Shown piece after piece: positions 1 through 9,523 of a stretch of DNA of 64,000 nucleotides. The position numbers and the translations under genes are program-made. Source of the stretch: Proteus vulgaris. GTDB lineage: Bacteria > Pseudomonadota > Gammaproteobacteria > Enterobacterales > Enterobacteriaceae. A model generated the notes under the pieces. The model did not search any database and was not told where the DNA came from. It worked only from the letters and a program-made list of their open reading frames with translations. Where the stretch lies: positions 620,001 through 684,000 of the forward strand of contig NZ_CP137920.1 of the NCBI RefSeq assembly GCF_033708015.1, given 5' to 3'. Within the stretch, counting starts at the first letter, position 1. The number at the start of each line of letters is the position of its first letter.

Positions 1-256
<256 letters not shown>

Positions 257-514
257 TTAGACTGGTCAGATGAGATATCTATTAGCATAACGAGAAGTGA
301 GTGATTAAGAGTTTATTATGTTAATAAGTTGTGATATAAATCATGGAAAAGGTGAGTTGCTGGCTATAAAGCAATAATAATCTAAGTGATTAGCTAATGA
401 GAACAAATAGTGATAATAAAAATTACACTCATTCATAATATTTCATCATATAATGTAATGTACCTATTAATACGTATTAAAAACACACATCACTATTTTG
501 AATTTGGAGACGTT

Positions 515-931
515 ATGATTAATAAATTTAATCAACTTGTTGACTGTTCTGACTTGGGCAAATTGGTATTACGTGTTTCTCTTGGCGTTTTAATGTTATT
601 ACATGGACTTCATAAAATGGAACCGGGTGGATTAGCAGGTATTCAGGGGATGTTAGCGAATTTTAATCTACCCGCCTTTATTGCCTACGGCACAGTGATT
701 GGGGAAGTGGTTGCTCCTATCTTACTGATTATCGGTCTATTTACTCGTATATCAGCACTTGTTTTAGCGGGTACCATGTTTGTTGCCGTCTTAATGGTAC
801 ATTCTGGCGATCTCTTTGCATTAAACCCTAAAACAGGGGGATGGGCACCAGAAAGCGCGGGCTTTTATCTCTTTGCTGCAATTGCTGTCATGTTTTTAGG
901 GAGTGGGCGTTTTGCTGTTAAAAAAGATTAA
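515..931 (+). CDS. DoxX family membrane protein
   Basis: The 138-residue protein starts at the ATG at 515, which has a good ribosome site (TTGGAGA) just upstream. The frame is open back to 410, but that extension has no ribosome site and unlike composition. The sequence has the DoxX-family pattern: a first helix with LRVSLGVLMLLHGLHKM, a second around GTVIGEVVAPILLIIGL, a third around ALVLAGTMFVAVLMV and a last helix FYLFAAIAVMFLGSGRF, giving four membrane segments and a short charged tail. DoxX relatives are inner-membrane proteins of uncertain function, linked in some bacteria to thiol or oxidative stress. Nothing nearby defines its role; it is transcribed towards the M16 protease gene and ends at a shared hairpin. 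Confidence 0.8.
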   Translation: MINKFNQLVDCSDLGKLVLRVSLGVLMLLHGLHKMEPGGLAGIQGMLANFNLPAFIAYGTVIGEVVAPILLIIGLFTRISALVLAGTMFVAVLMVHSGDLFALNPKTGGWAPESAGFYLFAAIAVMFLGSGRFAVKKD

Positions 932-992
932 TAAATTTAATTATCAATAAATTTGAATCTTTTCGTTACAACTTGATTAATATTGATGAATA

Positions 993-1040
993 AACACCCA
1001 GATCTCACACTCTATGCAAACTGGATCTGGGTGTTATCTT
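993..1040. terminator. Hairpin between convergent genes
   Basis: A perfect 12-bp stem (AACACCCAGATC at 993-1004, GATCTGGGTGTT at 1024-1035) with a 19-nt loop is followed by ATCTTTT. It sits between the convergent DoxX and M16-protease genes and could serve both. The T tract is weak, so efficiency is uncertain. Confidence 0.6.
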
Positions 1041-1082
1041 TTAGGTAGCCTTATCGTTTCTCGTTTTCAGCCTAAGCTGTTT

Positions 1083-3881
1083 TTATTTTTGAGTTGCTGG
1101 TGTTAGCTTAAATACCTTTTCATTTTCACCTAACCATTGGCGAGCGACTTGATTTATATCGTTAACATTTAATGTTTTTATAATCGAAGGATCAGTAAGT
1201 AAACGCTGATACTGTTGGTCATCCGTGGCGACTTGTGCAAGGGCATCTGTCCAATAGCTTGCACTGTCATTCACCTGTGAATTTTCAGTTAGCCAGATAT
1301 TTTTAGCCTCTTGTAACTCTTTATCTGTAATGCCTGACTGCTTCACTTCATTCACGACTTTACGAGCAAGAGTAATTAATTCATCTGCACGTTCAGGTGA
1401 TGCCGTAAAGTTTAAACGGCCAGTATAGTAACTTGTCGGCACTTTCGTTAACATTTCAGAGAAACCCAGTGAATAAATACCCCCTGCTTTTTCTCGTAGA
1501 TTGAGCCTTAAACGCTGGCTGATCACTGTATCCAGTAAATTTAATGCTAATACGTGTTGCTGTGACCATTGAGCAGGTGCAGCATATTGAATGCTAATCA
1601 TGCTCTTATCACTACTTGCAATAGGGTATGTTTTATTAAACGAGGTCAGTTTAGGATTAATTGCGGGATCTGCCCAAAATAAGCGTTTTTCTGAGCGTGT
1701 TGGGAGACTTGCAACCCAGCGTTCAACCAGAGGTTTTACCTGATTAATATTGACAGGGCCACTGATGACTAATGTCATATCAGCCGGTTGCCCTAAAATC
1801 ATTTGGTTTGTCTGCTGTAATTGTTGGACAGTAAAGTGCTTCCAAGCCCCTTGAGGTGAAACGACAAGACGTTCACCATTTTGATAGCTTTCTTTATTGA
1901 TATTATCCAAGAAGGTACGTTCAACCGGTGTTTTTGAAATACCTAATGCCATGGCTTGCTTTTGTTGCTCTAACTTCTCGCCATTAAACTGCGGTGATGT
2001 CACTTTTAGATGCATTAATGTGAGTAAGGTTTCCAATTCATCAATCGGTGCTTCGCCTCGAAAGCCATGGAATAACAGTTCGCTATAAGGGCGTAAACTA
2101 ATTTGGTGTTGCTTAGTAAATAACGCCAATTCACGCGCATTATAATGACCATATCCACTGACTTCAGGTAATTTTAATGCCCATTGCACCATGCCTAAGC
2201 TTTGATGTGTTTCAAGTGAAGAGCCACCCGGAATGCGCAGTGAAACTTGAATATTATCTTTGAGATAACTGTCATTTTTCACAATCACTTTGACGTTATT
2301 GCTTAGTGTCCACGCTTGTGTTTTTTCAATCGGCAGTGATTGCGTTGAAACAACTGAACCTGTGAGTTCAGGTTTAACATCTAATACAACGGTTTGCGTT
2401 TTTAGGGTAAATGCGCCGGGATTGGATCGCCTAATTTCTTGCCAGCGTTGTGCTGCTTTAGTTGCATTAAACAAACTCGCATCATTATCTGGGCCAATCA
2501 CAGCAACTCGTGGCGATGACTGTTTTAGATATTGGGCAAAATAAGCTGACAATGTTTCAGGAGCCACTTTATTGATTAATTGATAGCTTAAATTTAGTGC
2601 CTGTTTTTTAGTTTGAATTGGCATATCCAACTCAATAGCCGTCGTGATTTGGTTGGCTAAATAATCGTGCTCGTAACGTTCTTCTCCTGCTGCTTGTTGA
2701 CTTAGACGTTTTAGCATCGCGTTGCGCGCATTATCTAACTCTTCTTGCGTTACTGGAACAGAGGCTAGGCGTTGAACTTCGGTAAATAAGATATCTAATG
2801 CGCCTTGGTAATCATTACCTTTGGGATGCGCAATCATCAATTGTTGTGAACGACGAGCGTCTAGCATTGCACCTTGAGTATTGGCGCTAATAGAAGCTAT
2901 TAGTCCATTATCAACAATAGTAGAGAAACGTTGATTTAAAATTGATAACCATAGTGAATCCATTAAGTCTTCATATTGGCCTTGGCGACTGTTTAAAGGG
3001 GCTGGCAAAGTTCGTTGTAAGGTAAACTGCAAAATACGTGAACCTTGTTCTTTATCGAAAACCGTTTTAACCAGTAGATCTTTATGATCGATAAAATGGT
3101 GCCACGATGGGTCGTCAATCCCTTTATTCTCGCTGTTTTTGGCGTTAAATAGTTGCTTAATATCGGCAATAGCATCGCCTTGATTAAAGTTACCGACGAG
3201 TACTAATGCCATTCTTTCTGGTTGATACCAAGTATCGTAATAGCGTTTTGCATCTTTCACATCGCCATGTTTAACGATTTCTAAATCACCAATAGGATCA
3301 CGATCCAGATAACGGCTACCATAATAGCGCAACTCTTCTAACTGGCGGTTAATGCGAAAACCGATCCCTTGACGCAAACGCCACTCTTCAACAATAACGG
3401 GGCGCTCTTTATCAAACTCAATAGGGTCAAAGGTCATTTCAAATGCCCAGTCAGATAAGATCTGTAATCCCGTTTTAATTTGGATTGGGTTTGCATTCGG
3501 CAATGACAGCTTATAAGTCGTCGCATTTAAACTTGTTGCTGCATTTACATGACTCCCTAACTTCATGCCTAGACTTTCAAGTTGTTTAAAGCCCGTAGTT
3601 CCGGGAAAATGAGTTGTACCTTTAAATGCCATATGCTCAGTAAAGTGTGAAAAACCAAGCTGCTTTTCATCTTCTTGAACAGAGCCGCTTTTGACTAAAA
3701 GACGCATTTCTACCCCAGTCTGTGGGCGTTGCAGTAAGTAGACGTCTAAACCGTTATCGAGGGTAAAATGGCGAATATCAGGACGCAGGAGTAGCGTATT
3801 TTTGTCATTTTGATTAGAGCTGCTTGCCGCACACCCTAAAAGAGAAAGACTGACTGAAAGGATCAGTAAGTTACGATACAT
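1083..3881 (-). CDS. M16 family zinc metallopeptidase, lipoprotein (PqqL/FusC-like)
   Basis: The 932-residue protein has a lipoprotein signal with lipobox LLGC (Cys17), followed by Ala-Ala, so a periplasmic lipid-anchored location, probably outer membrane, is predicted. The inverted zinc motif HFTEH (His79, Glu82, His83) and the downstream VIVEEW (Glu164/165) are the M16 ligand and catalytic set. Length and the paired M16 halves match E. coli PqqL (about 931 residues) and Pectobacterium FusC, which cleaves imported ferredoxin. The start overlaps the end of the upstream ABC-transporter gene by 11 bp, implying translational coupling. In this setting it most likely degrades a protein brought in by the receptor gene of the same cluster so that iron or peptides can be used; the substrate is inferred, not seen. 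General protein-quality proteolysis (BepA-like) is less likely because that is another family. Confidence 0.88.
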   Translation of the reverse strand: MYRNLLILSVSLSLLGCAASSSNQNDKNTLLLRPDIRHFTLDNGLDVYLLQRPQTGVEMRLLVKSGSVQEDEKQLGFSHFTEHMAFKGTTHFPGTTGFKQLESLGMKLGSHVNAATSLNATTYKLSLPNANPIQIKTGLQILSDWAFEMTFDPIEFDKERPVIVEEWRLRQGIGFRINRQLEELRYYGSRYLDRDPIGDLEIVKHGDVKDAKRYYDTWYQPERMALVLVGNFNQGDAIADIKQLFNAKNSENKGIDDPSWHHFIDHKDLLVKTVFDKEQGSRILQFTLQRTLPAPLNSRQGQYEDLMDSLWLSILNQRFSTIVDNGLIASISANTQGAMLDARRSQQLMIAHPKGNDYQGALDILFTEVQRLASVPVTQEELDNARNAMLKRLSQQAAGEERYEHDYLANQITTAIELDMPIQTKKQALNLSYQLINKVAPETLSAYFAQYLKQSSPRVAVIGPDNDASLFNATKAAQRWQEIRRSNPGAFTLKTQTVVLDVKPELTGSVVSTQSLPIEKTQAWTLSNNVKVIVKNDSYLKDNIQVSLRIPGGSSLETHQSLGMVQWALKLPEVSGYGHYNARELALFTKQHQISLRPYSELLFHGFRGEAPIDELETLLTLMHLKVTSPQFNGEKLEQQKQAMALGISKTPVERTFLDNINKESYQNGERLVVSPQGAWKHFTVQQLQQTNQMILGQPADMTLVISGPVNINQVKPLVERWVASLPTRSEKRLFWADPAINPKLTSFNKTYPIASSDKSMISIQYAAPAQWSQQHVLALNLLDTVISQRLRLNLREKAGGIYSLGFSEMLTKVPTSYYTGRLNFTASPERADELITLARKVVNEVKQSGITDKELQEAKNIWLTENSQVNDSASYWTDALAQVATDDQQYQRLLTDPSIIKTLNVNDINQVARQWLGENEKVFKLTPATQK

Positions 3882-5580
3882 ATTCGGTAACTCCAGTAGG
3901 TTGAGAGGAGGACACGGTAGGGGCTTTGAGTGAAATCACATGATCTGCAATCACATGGATGAAGCGCTGATGGCTGACTAAGGCAATCCCCGCGGTTGGC
4001 AGATGTTGTTTTAGCAACTGCAACATATTCAGTGCATTTTGTTCATCGAGTGCAGAGGTGGTTTCATCTAATAAAATAAGATCAGGTTTATTGAGTAATA
4101 AACGAGCAAAAATAAGGCGTTGTTGCTCACCACCAGATAGGCGTGTTGTCCAATCCGTTTCCAGTGAAAGTTGATTTTTTATTTTGTCTAAACCGACTAA
4201 CTGAAGCACTTCTTCATACTCTTTAGAGGAAAATTGATTCGGCTGACAAGGATAAGCGAGCAAGCTGTCTAAACGTGCAAAAGGTAGATACATACGCTGT
4301 GGGATCCAACACACATTGGGTGAACGTTGAATTTCCCCTTTGAAATAAGGCCAATGTCCACTTAATGCTCTAAGTAGTGTTGATTTACCTAAACCAGAAC
4401 AACCTTCAATAACGGTTAATTCACCTGTTTTTATAGTGAAGTGAATATCTTGGATTAACAGGCTGTTATCTTGCATAAATAGAGAAAGATTAGCTTTTAA
4501 TTTAGTTTGTTTATCATTTAAATCAGAGACTTCTTGCTCATGATCGTGCTCTAAAAGCACCACGAAATTATAAAGACGCGTCACTGTGGCTTGCCATGCG
4601 GCAATCTCTTTATACGAGAAAATAAACCAACTTAATGCGCCTGCAACACTAGAGAATGCTTGTCTTAATTGCATTAATCCCCCTAGCATTAACTCGCCAG
4701 CAAGGAATTTAGGTAGGGCAAAAATAATGGGCGCCATTGCCGTCGCTTGTTGATAACCCACAGTGAAGAAAGCCAAATTTCTTTCGTAGCGGATAAGGTT
4801 ATTCCAGTTACGAATAACCCCTAAAAAGCGACCCATTAATTCGTTGCGATCGCTGATTTCACCACGTTGACCTGCAATCGCATCGCCATGTTGTTTGCGA
4901 GTGATAAGCGCAGTACGGTAATCCGCTTCTTTGCGTTGTTTATCCATATTAATTTTACGCAATGGCGAACCAATAAACTGCGTAATGGTGATCCCAATAA
5001 TGGTATAGATAATACAAGCCCAGAACATATAGCCGGGAATTGTCCATTCACTCCCCCCTAAGGTGAAAGAGATAGCGCCAGACAGCGACCAAAGAATGGT
5101 GGCAAAAGAGATAAGTGTGAGTAACGAGTGTAAAAATGTCACCGTTAAACGCATGGTGGATTCGATCAGTAAACGAATATCTTCTGCAATACGCTGATCC
5201 GGGTTATCAGGCTCTTGAGAAGTCAGTCTTAACATATAGTGTTTACTGTTTTTTGATAACCAGCGATCAAGCACTTGTTCAGTCATGCCTTCTCGCCAGC
5301 GAATAACCATTTTTTGGCGTAAGAAATCGCCCATTACTACCACAGTAATTAATCCCGCAATAATAATGACAAATTGTTGAAGAAGCTTGTACAGTGCTTG
5401 TCCATCAAGTTGTTGTAATGCGTTATAAAAACTACCATTCCATTCATTCATTTTGACGTTAAACCAAACGGAAGACAGGGTTAAGGTCAAAGAGACAATC
5501 AATAGAAACCAGCAGTAAAGGGCGGCACGCCGCCCCCAAAAAGGTGAAACTAAATAGAAAAATTGTTTTATTGTTTTCAT
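3871..5580 (-). CDS. SbmA/YddA-type ABC transporter, fused membrane and ATPase domains (FusD-like)
   Basis: The 569-residue protein has several membrane helices in roughly residues 15-330 and an ATP-binding domain in the C-terminal third. Walker A is GCSGLGKST, the signature is LSGGEQQ and Walker B is LILLDETTSALD. The membrane half has family marks shared with E. coli YddA: MNEWNGSFYNALQQ, IRWREGMTEQVLDRW, NPDQRIAEDI and a GGSEW loop. This is the SbmA/BacA-related peptide transporter class. In E. coli yddA sits with yddB and pqqL, and in Pectobacterium fusD sits with fusA and fusC, just as here. The likely job is moving peptides across the inner membrane after receptor import and proteolysis; direction and substrate are inferred. 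It lies between the receptor and protease genes of one operon. Confidence 0.87.
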   Translation of the reverse strand: MKTIKQFFYLVSPFWGRRAALYCWFLLIVSLTLTLSSVWFNVKMNEWNGSFYNALQQLDGQALYKLLQQFVIIIAGLITVVVMGDFLRQKMVIRWREGMTEQVLDRWLSKNSKHYMLRLTSQEPDNPDQRIAEDIRLLIESTMRLTVTFLHSLLTLISFATILWSLSGAISFTLGGSEWTIPGYMFWACIIYTIIGITITQFIGSPLRKINMDKQRKEADYRTALITRKQHGDAIAGQRGEISDRNELMGRFLGVIRNWNNLIRYERNLAFFTVGYQQATAMAPIIFALPKFLAGELMLGGLMQLRQAFSSVAGALSWFIFSYKEIAAWQATVTRLYNFVVLLEHDHEQEVSDLNDKQTKLKANLSLFMQDNSLLIQDIHFTIKTGELTVIEGCSGLGKSTLLRALSGHWPYFKGEIQRSPNVCWIPQRMYLPFARLDSLLAYPCQPNQFSSKEYEEVLQLVGLDKIKNQLSLETDWTTRLSGGEQQRLIFARLLLNKPDLILLDETTSALDEQNALNMLQLLKQHLPTAGIALVSHQRFIHVIADHVISLKAPTVSSSQPTGVTEYVS

Positions 5581-5643
5581 TGCTTATTGGTCATATTTTT
5601 ATTGTGTATCGACTTGGTTGCTCACATTAACTTCGTCAATTTA

Positions 5644-8391
5644 TTAATAGTCGTAGCTGACTTGTAACCAGAACTGACGACCTGGTTCATACGATTTGTA
5701 ATCTTTGTCTTGATAAGTGAAGTAGTCAGACACATTTTTAGTGTTAAGGACGTTATTGACTTCAACAGAAATACCTACACCATAAGCAAATTCAGGTTTC
5801 CAACCCAGTTTGGTATCCCAAGTAAAACGGCTACTGTAATTACGTTTTTTGTATTCAAATAATGGGCCATATTCACTTGGTTTTGGGGAACCATTATTGG
5901 CTTTTTCTGCTTGTGAACGAGCGCCATTCCATTGAAGGCGGTTATACCAAGTCAGATCTAAATTATCCCAAACACTAGTGAGTTCAGCCGTGACTTTTAA
6001 TGGAGAGTTAAAGTTGCCAGAAGGTAAGTCTTTTGCATTGATGATTTTTCCGTCATACCACACTTTGTCGTAGTTCATCCCTTGTACACTAGGATCGAAG
6101 TTGGCATAGCCAGAATCTTTAGGTGTATTCGTTTTGCTTTGTTGCCAGCTAATAGAAGCATTAAAAACATGGTCAGCTTGCGCTAATTCCCACGGCTGAC
6201 TATTTTTCACAGAAAGTGTTACGGTATCGTGAGTACTACGTCCATTGTTATTAAATTGACGAATTCTTATTTTATCTTTGTCATTTGGATATTTGGTATC
6301 ACTACGCACTTCGTCACGACCTTCACGATGAACATATTGTAAACGCCATGTCGTGGATGCGATTTCTTGTTGTAAACCTAAAGTAATTTCATCGTTATAA
6401 GGTGTTTTTAGCGAATCGACGCCTTCAAAGTCAGTACGATTTTCCCAATCATTCGGATTGTCGTTATCACAAGAGTAATAGCAGTGCTGTAAGCCCGCAT
6501 TCTGTGCGCCATAAAGCGCATAAGTCAGCATGGAGCGACCGTAGTAACGGTTTACACCACCAATAATTAAAGTATTACCAGTGCCCCAAATATCATAAGT
6601 TCCGCTTAAACGAGGAGCGATATTGTTTTTTTGAACAAAATCATCACGATCTAATCGAACACCTGGGCGTAACGTTAAACGTTTATATTGGATATTATCA
6701 TCAAGATAAATCGAATAGTTTGTATACGAAGCATCATGTGTACCAGCAAGGAAACGTGTTGTTTGCTCTAATGAACCCATCCACTGATCATCCCAAGTGG
6801 AGCCAGTATAGGTATAGTTGTAGTAGGTTTTGTCGCGAATATAAGAGCCTTTAGTACGGCTGATCTCAAATCCTGTGGTTGGCTGATGGCTTACAGCACC
6901 CCATTCAACAGGATTAAATCGCATAATACTTTTGGCGTTATAGGTTTCTTGTTTGCTCTTCAAATCACCTTGACCACCACTACTTATCTGCTGTGGATTT
7001 TTCCAATCGGTGTAGTCCTTGATGGTCACAAATTCGTCTTGATCGTTAGAACGTTTATCTTCCAGATTTTGATAACCTGCCGTTAATTCTAATGAACCAA
7101 GATCAAGCTGATGTTTATAAAGTGCGGTAAAACTTAAACCATTATGCTCGTTGTCATAACCTGAGTTATAGACAGAGCCGGAGAATAAATAGCTTTTATA
7201 TCTAGCAATATTACTTGATAAATCAAAAGTTTGCTTTTCCGAAATATCCCAAGAATATTTAATAAAATAGTTATCTGAGGTACGGGTTTGATCTTTATAA
7301 TGAGGTGTTTGCTCAACTTGTTCCAGTTCACCATCAGGATGACGGATCACTCCACCTTCAGAGCTAATCATCATTGGGATCGTTGATTCACGACGAGATG
7401 CAGAGAAAATAAGCCCAGTATTGTCTGTTAAGCTTGTTTCAAACCAACCACCAAAGTTTTGTTTATCGTATTTTTTCTGGAATCGGGCTGGATTACTGAA
7501 ATCATTATTTGCAGTATCAAAATTTAGTTTTGGATCGGTGAAAATATTGTTCCAGCTTGAACGAGTTGTACGATAATAGGCGTTGGCGTGTGTTTCACCA
7601 GACCAACGACGGCTTTGTACTTCAACGGTGCCACCCGTAAATCCGCCAAATTCCACAGGAATATTGTTATCGTAAACGGCTACGCTATCAATTAGGCGAC
7701 TATCAAGGTACATCCCTTGTTCGTCACTACTAATGCGTGTGTTGGTTTCACCTAAATCTGATTTTGCAGGGTCAAAGTCATTGTTAAAACTGACACCATC
7801 AAGCTTGTAAGAGTTTTGATAACTACTAGAGCCGTGAATAGAAATACGAGAAGGTTTAATTTCACCCTGATTCATTGAGGTGCTGTCGTTATTGGAAAAT
7901 TGAACAGCAGGGTTACTTTTTAGTAAGTCAGTAACGTTTCCATCACCTGTATTACGCTGTTTTATCTCTTCTGCGGTGATGTATTGCGGTGCGGAAACGA
8001 CATCGGTAGCTGGATGATAAGCATTACCGACACCTGTGACTCTAACTTCAGGAATAACAATCTTGTTAGCCGTTGCGAGAGGACGAATAACAAATCCACT
8101 TCCTTGTGGAATAATTTCTAATCCACTCCCAATTAACACTTTTTGTAATGCGGTTTGGGTTTCAAATTGACCTGAAAGTGCTGGAGCACGTAGGTTTTTA
8201 ACCGAATTCGCATCAAATAAAATTTGTACTTGCCCTTGTTTTGCAATGGCACTTAATGAATCAGCTAAAGACTGTTCTGGTAACGCCACAGAAACGGTAG
8301 ATGCATAAGCGCAAGGTGCGGCAATAGTGGTACTTATTAGCAACGCTAGCAGAGACCTCTTAAGGATCCCTTTTTTATTATTCATTTTCAT
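5644..8391 (-). CDS. TonB-dependent outer-membrane receptor with STN signalling domain
   Basis: This is a large TonB-dependent receptor of about 915 residues. The signal peptide (MKMNNKKGILKRSLL, cleaving after AYA) is followed by an STN domain (LADSLSAIAKQGQVQILF, then FETQTALQKVLIGSGLEI), a plug beginning near EVRVTGVGN with a QYITAEEIKQR segment, and a long 22-strand-type barrel ending in LQVSYDY. The STN domain marks receptors that signal to a FecR-type anti-sigma factor, and fecR- and fecI-like genes lie directly upstream. Start choice: the frame is open to 8463, but signal-peptide logic favours ATG 8391 or 8385. ATG 8385 has GGTGA seven bases upstream, and GGGA lies eight bases before 8391. 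The ligand is unknown; the neighbouring M16 protease and peptide transporter suggest a protein ligand (FusA/YddB role). Confidence 0.9.
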   Translation of the reverse strand: MKMNNKKGILKRSLLALLISTTIAAPCAYASTVSVALPEQSLADSLSAIAKQGQVQILFDANSVKNLRAPALSGQFETQTALQKVLIGSGLEIIPQGSGFVIRPLATANKIVIPEVRVTGVGNAYHPATDVVSAPQYITAEEIKQRNTGDGNVTDLLKSNPAVQFSNNDSTSMNQGEIKPSRISIHGSSSYQNSYKLDGVSFNNDFDPAKSDLGETNTRISSDEQGMYLDSRLIDSVAVYDNNIPVEFGGFTGGTVEVQSRRWSGETHANAYYRTTRSSWNNIFTDPKLNFDTANNDFSNPARFQKKYDKQNFGGWFETSLTDNTGLIFSASRRESTIPMMISSEGGVIRHPDGELEQVEQTPHYKDQTRTSDNYFIKYSWDISEKQTFDLSSNIARYKSYLFSGSVYNSGYDNEHNGLSFTALYKHQLDLGSLELTAGYQNLEDKRSNDQDEFVTIKDYTDWKNPQQISSGGQGDLKSKQETYNAKSIMRFNPVEWGAVSHQPTTGFEISRTKGSYIRDKTYYNYTYTGSTWDDQWMGSLEQTTRFLAGTHDASYTNYSIYLDDNIQYKRLTLRPGVRLDRDDFVQKNNIAPRLSGTYDIWGTGNTLIIGGVNRYYGRSMLTYALYGAQNAGLQHCYYSCDNDNPNDWENRTDFEGVDSLKTPYNDEITLGLQQEIASTTWRLQYVHREGRDEVRSDTKYPNDKDKIRIRQFNNNGRSTHDTVTLSVKNSQPWELAQADHVFNASISWQQSKTNTPKDSGYANFDPSVQGMNYDKVWYDGKIINAKDLPSGNFNSPLKVTAELTSVWDNLDLTWYNRLQWNGARSQAEKANNGSPKPSEYGPLFEYKKRNYSSRFTWDTKLGWKPEFAYGVGISVEVNNVLNTKNVSDYFTYQDKDYKSYEPGRQFWLQVSYDY

Positions 8392-8442
8392 TTCACCAAT
8401 CCCATTCACTAACTTAATAATTGTTGTTACTAGGGAAGAGGG

Positions 8443-8461
8443 TGAAATGAGAATTATCCTC
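8443..8461 (-). promoter_or_regulatory. Fur-box-like site before the receptor gene
   Basis: The site holds the core AATGAGAATTATC between the fecR-like gene end and the receptor start; by eye 12 of 19 positions fit the classical Fur consensus. Read on the reverse strand, GGATAATTCTCATTTC followed by CTTCCC resembles the remembered E. coli fecA promoter, where a Fur site overlaps the FecI-dependent promoter. Iron repression plus sigma-factor activation of the receptor operon is therefore likely but untested. Confidence 0.5.
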
Positions 8462-8494
8462 ACCTGTAAAAAAGAATATTTTTCATATTTCTTT

Positions 8495-9523
8495 TTACTT
8501 ATTGATAATTAACGCATTATTTTTATCAGTAAAAACAACATTAACCGGTAATATAAGTGGCATTGCGGTAATAAAGTCTTTGGCATTGTTTATGTTAGCG
8601 ATCCCTGAGACTTTCATTTTGGCAATTTCGGGAGAGGAAATTTGAATATTGATATCAAGATAAGGCTTGAGTTTGGTGATCACCTCATTCAGTGGACGCT
8701 CAAAGAAATGCAGTTGGCCAAAACGCCAACTTCCCACGGAATCAATATCAACGGAAGAGATAACAAAATGGTCACTTGCTAATGTGCTGGTGGCCTGAGA
8801 GCCTGCATACAAATAGTCTGGAGAAGATTTTGCTGTTGCTTTTACTTCGACGATCCCTTCATGAACAGCAACGTTAATTTGATTGTTATCGTAGCGACTA
8901 ACTTCAAATTCGGTACCAACCACTTTAATTAATCGGCTATCAGCATGAACATAAAAAGGGCGATACGGATTTGATTTTACTTTGAAATAAGCTTGTCCTT
9001 TATCTAGCCATAATCGTCTCTCTTCTTGCACATAAGCCACTCTTACCTGTGTATTTCTGTCTAAATAGACTTTAGAGCCATCGGCTAAGGTCATTTCTTT
9101 CGGTAAGTCACTGGTTGCAAGTGTCATATTGTCCATCAATAATGCAGGCAAATGACTGTAAGGAAGGTATAAAACAGTGAGTAAACAAAGAGTCGCCGTG
9201 GTGTGGAGCATGGGACGCCAAAGGGCGCGTTTTTTCTTTTCAACTGTGGCTATTGTCGGTCGTGGTAATGCATCGCATTGACGCCAGATCCCTGCAATCT
9301 CTTGATACGCTTGTCGGTTTATATCATTTTCTATCCATATCTTAAACGCTTGGCGTTGTTTGGGCGTCATTCTTTGGCTGTGTTGTCGGGTAAACCAAAG
9401 TGCGGCTTGCTCATCAATCGATTCATTGAGTAATTCATCATTAGTCTCCAAAAAAAGGGAGTCTATATCCTCATCTGTGTGAGGTTTAGTTTCCGGGATA
9501 TTTTTTTCCGGCTTACTCATCAT
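8495..9523 (-). CDS. FecR-like anti-sigma factor (surface-signalling regulator)
   Basis: The product is 342 residues if started at ATG 9523. That start has AGGAGA nine bases upstream and overlaps the sigma-factor stop by 11 bp; ATG 9520 is equally possible. The frame is open to 9700, but that extension lies wholly inside the sigma gene. The N-terminal cytoplasmic part has the DUF4880 signature (AALWFTRQHSQRMT, then FKIWIENDINRQAYQ), which binds the sigma factor. A single membrane span follows (TTATLCLLTVLYLP), then a periplasmic FecR domain (LADGSKVYLDRNTQVRV, VVGTEFEV, VAVHEGIVEV) and a C-terminal STN-like segment (LNEVITKLKPYLDINIQI). Such proteins carry the ligand-bound signal from receptor to ECF sigma factor. 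Tight coupling to the sigma gene supports this. Confidence 0.9.
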   Translation of the reverse strand: MMSKPEKNIPETKPHTDEDIDSLFLETNDELLNESIDEQAALWFTRQHSQRMTPKQRQAFKIWIENDINRQAYQEIAGIWRQCDALPRPTIATVEKKKRALWRPMLHTTATLCLLTVLYLPYSHLPALLMDNMTLATSDLPKEMTLADGSKVYLDRNTQVRVAYVQEERRLWLDKGQAYFKVKSNPYRPFYVHADSRLIKVVGTEFEVSRYDNNQINVAVHEGIVEVKATAKSSPDYLYAGSQATSTLASDHFVISSVDIDSVGSWRFGQLHFFERPLNEVITKLKPYLDINIQISSPEIAKMKVSGIANINNAKDFITAMPLILPVNVVFTDKNNALIINK

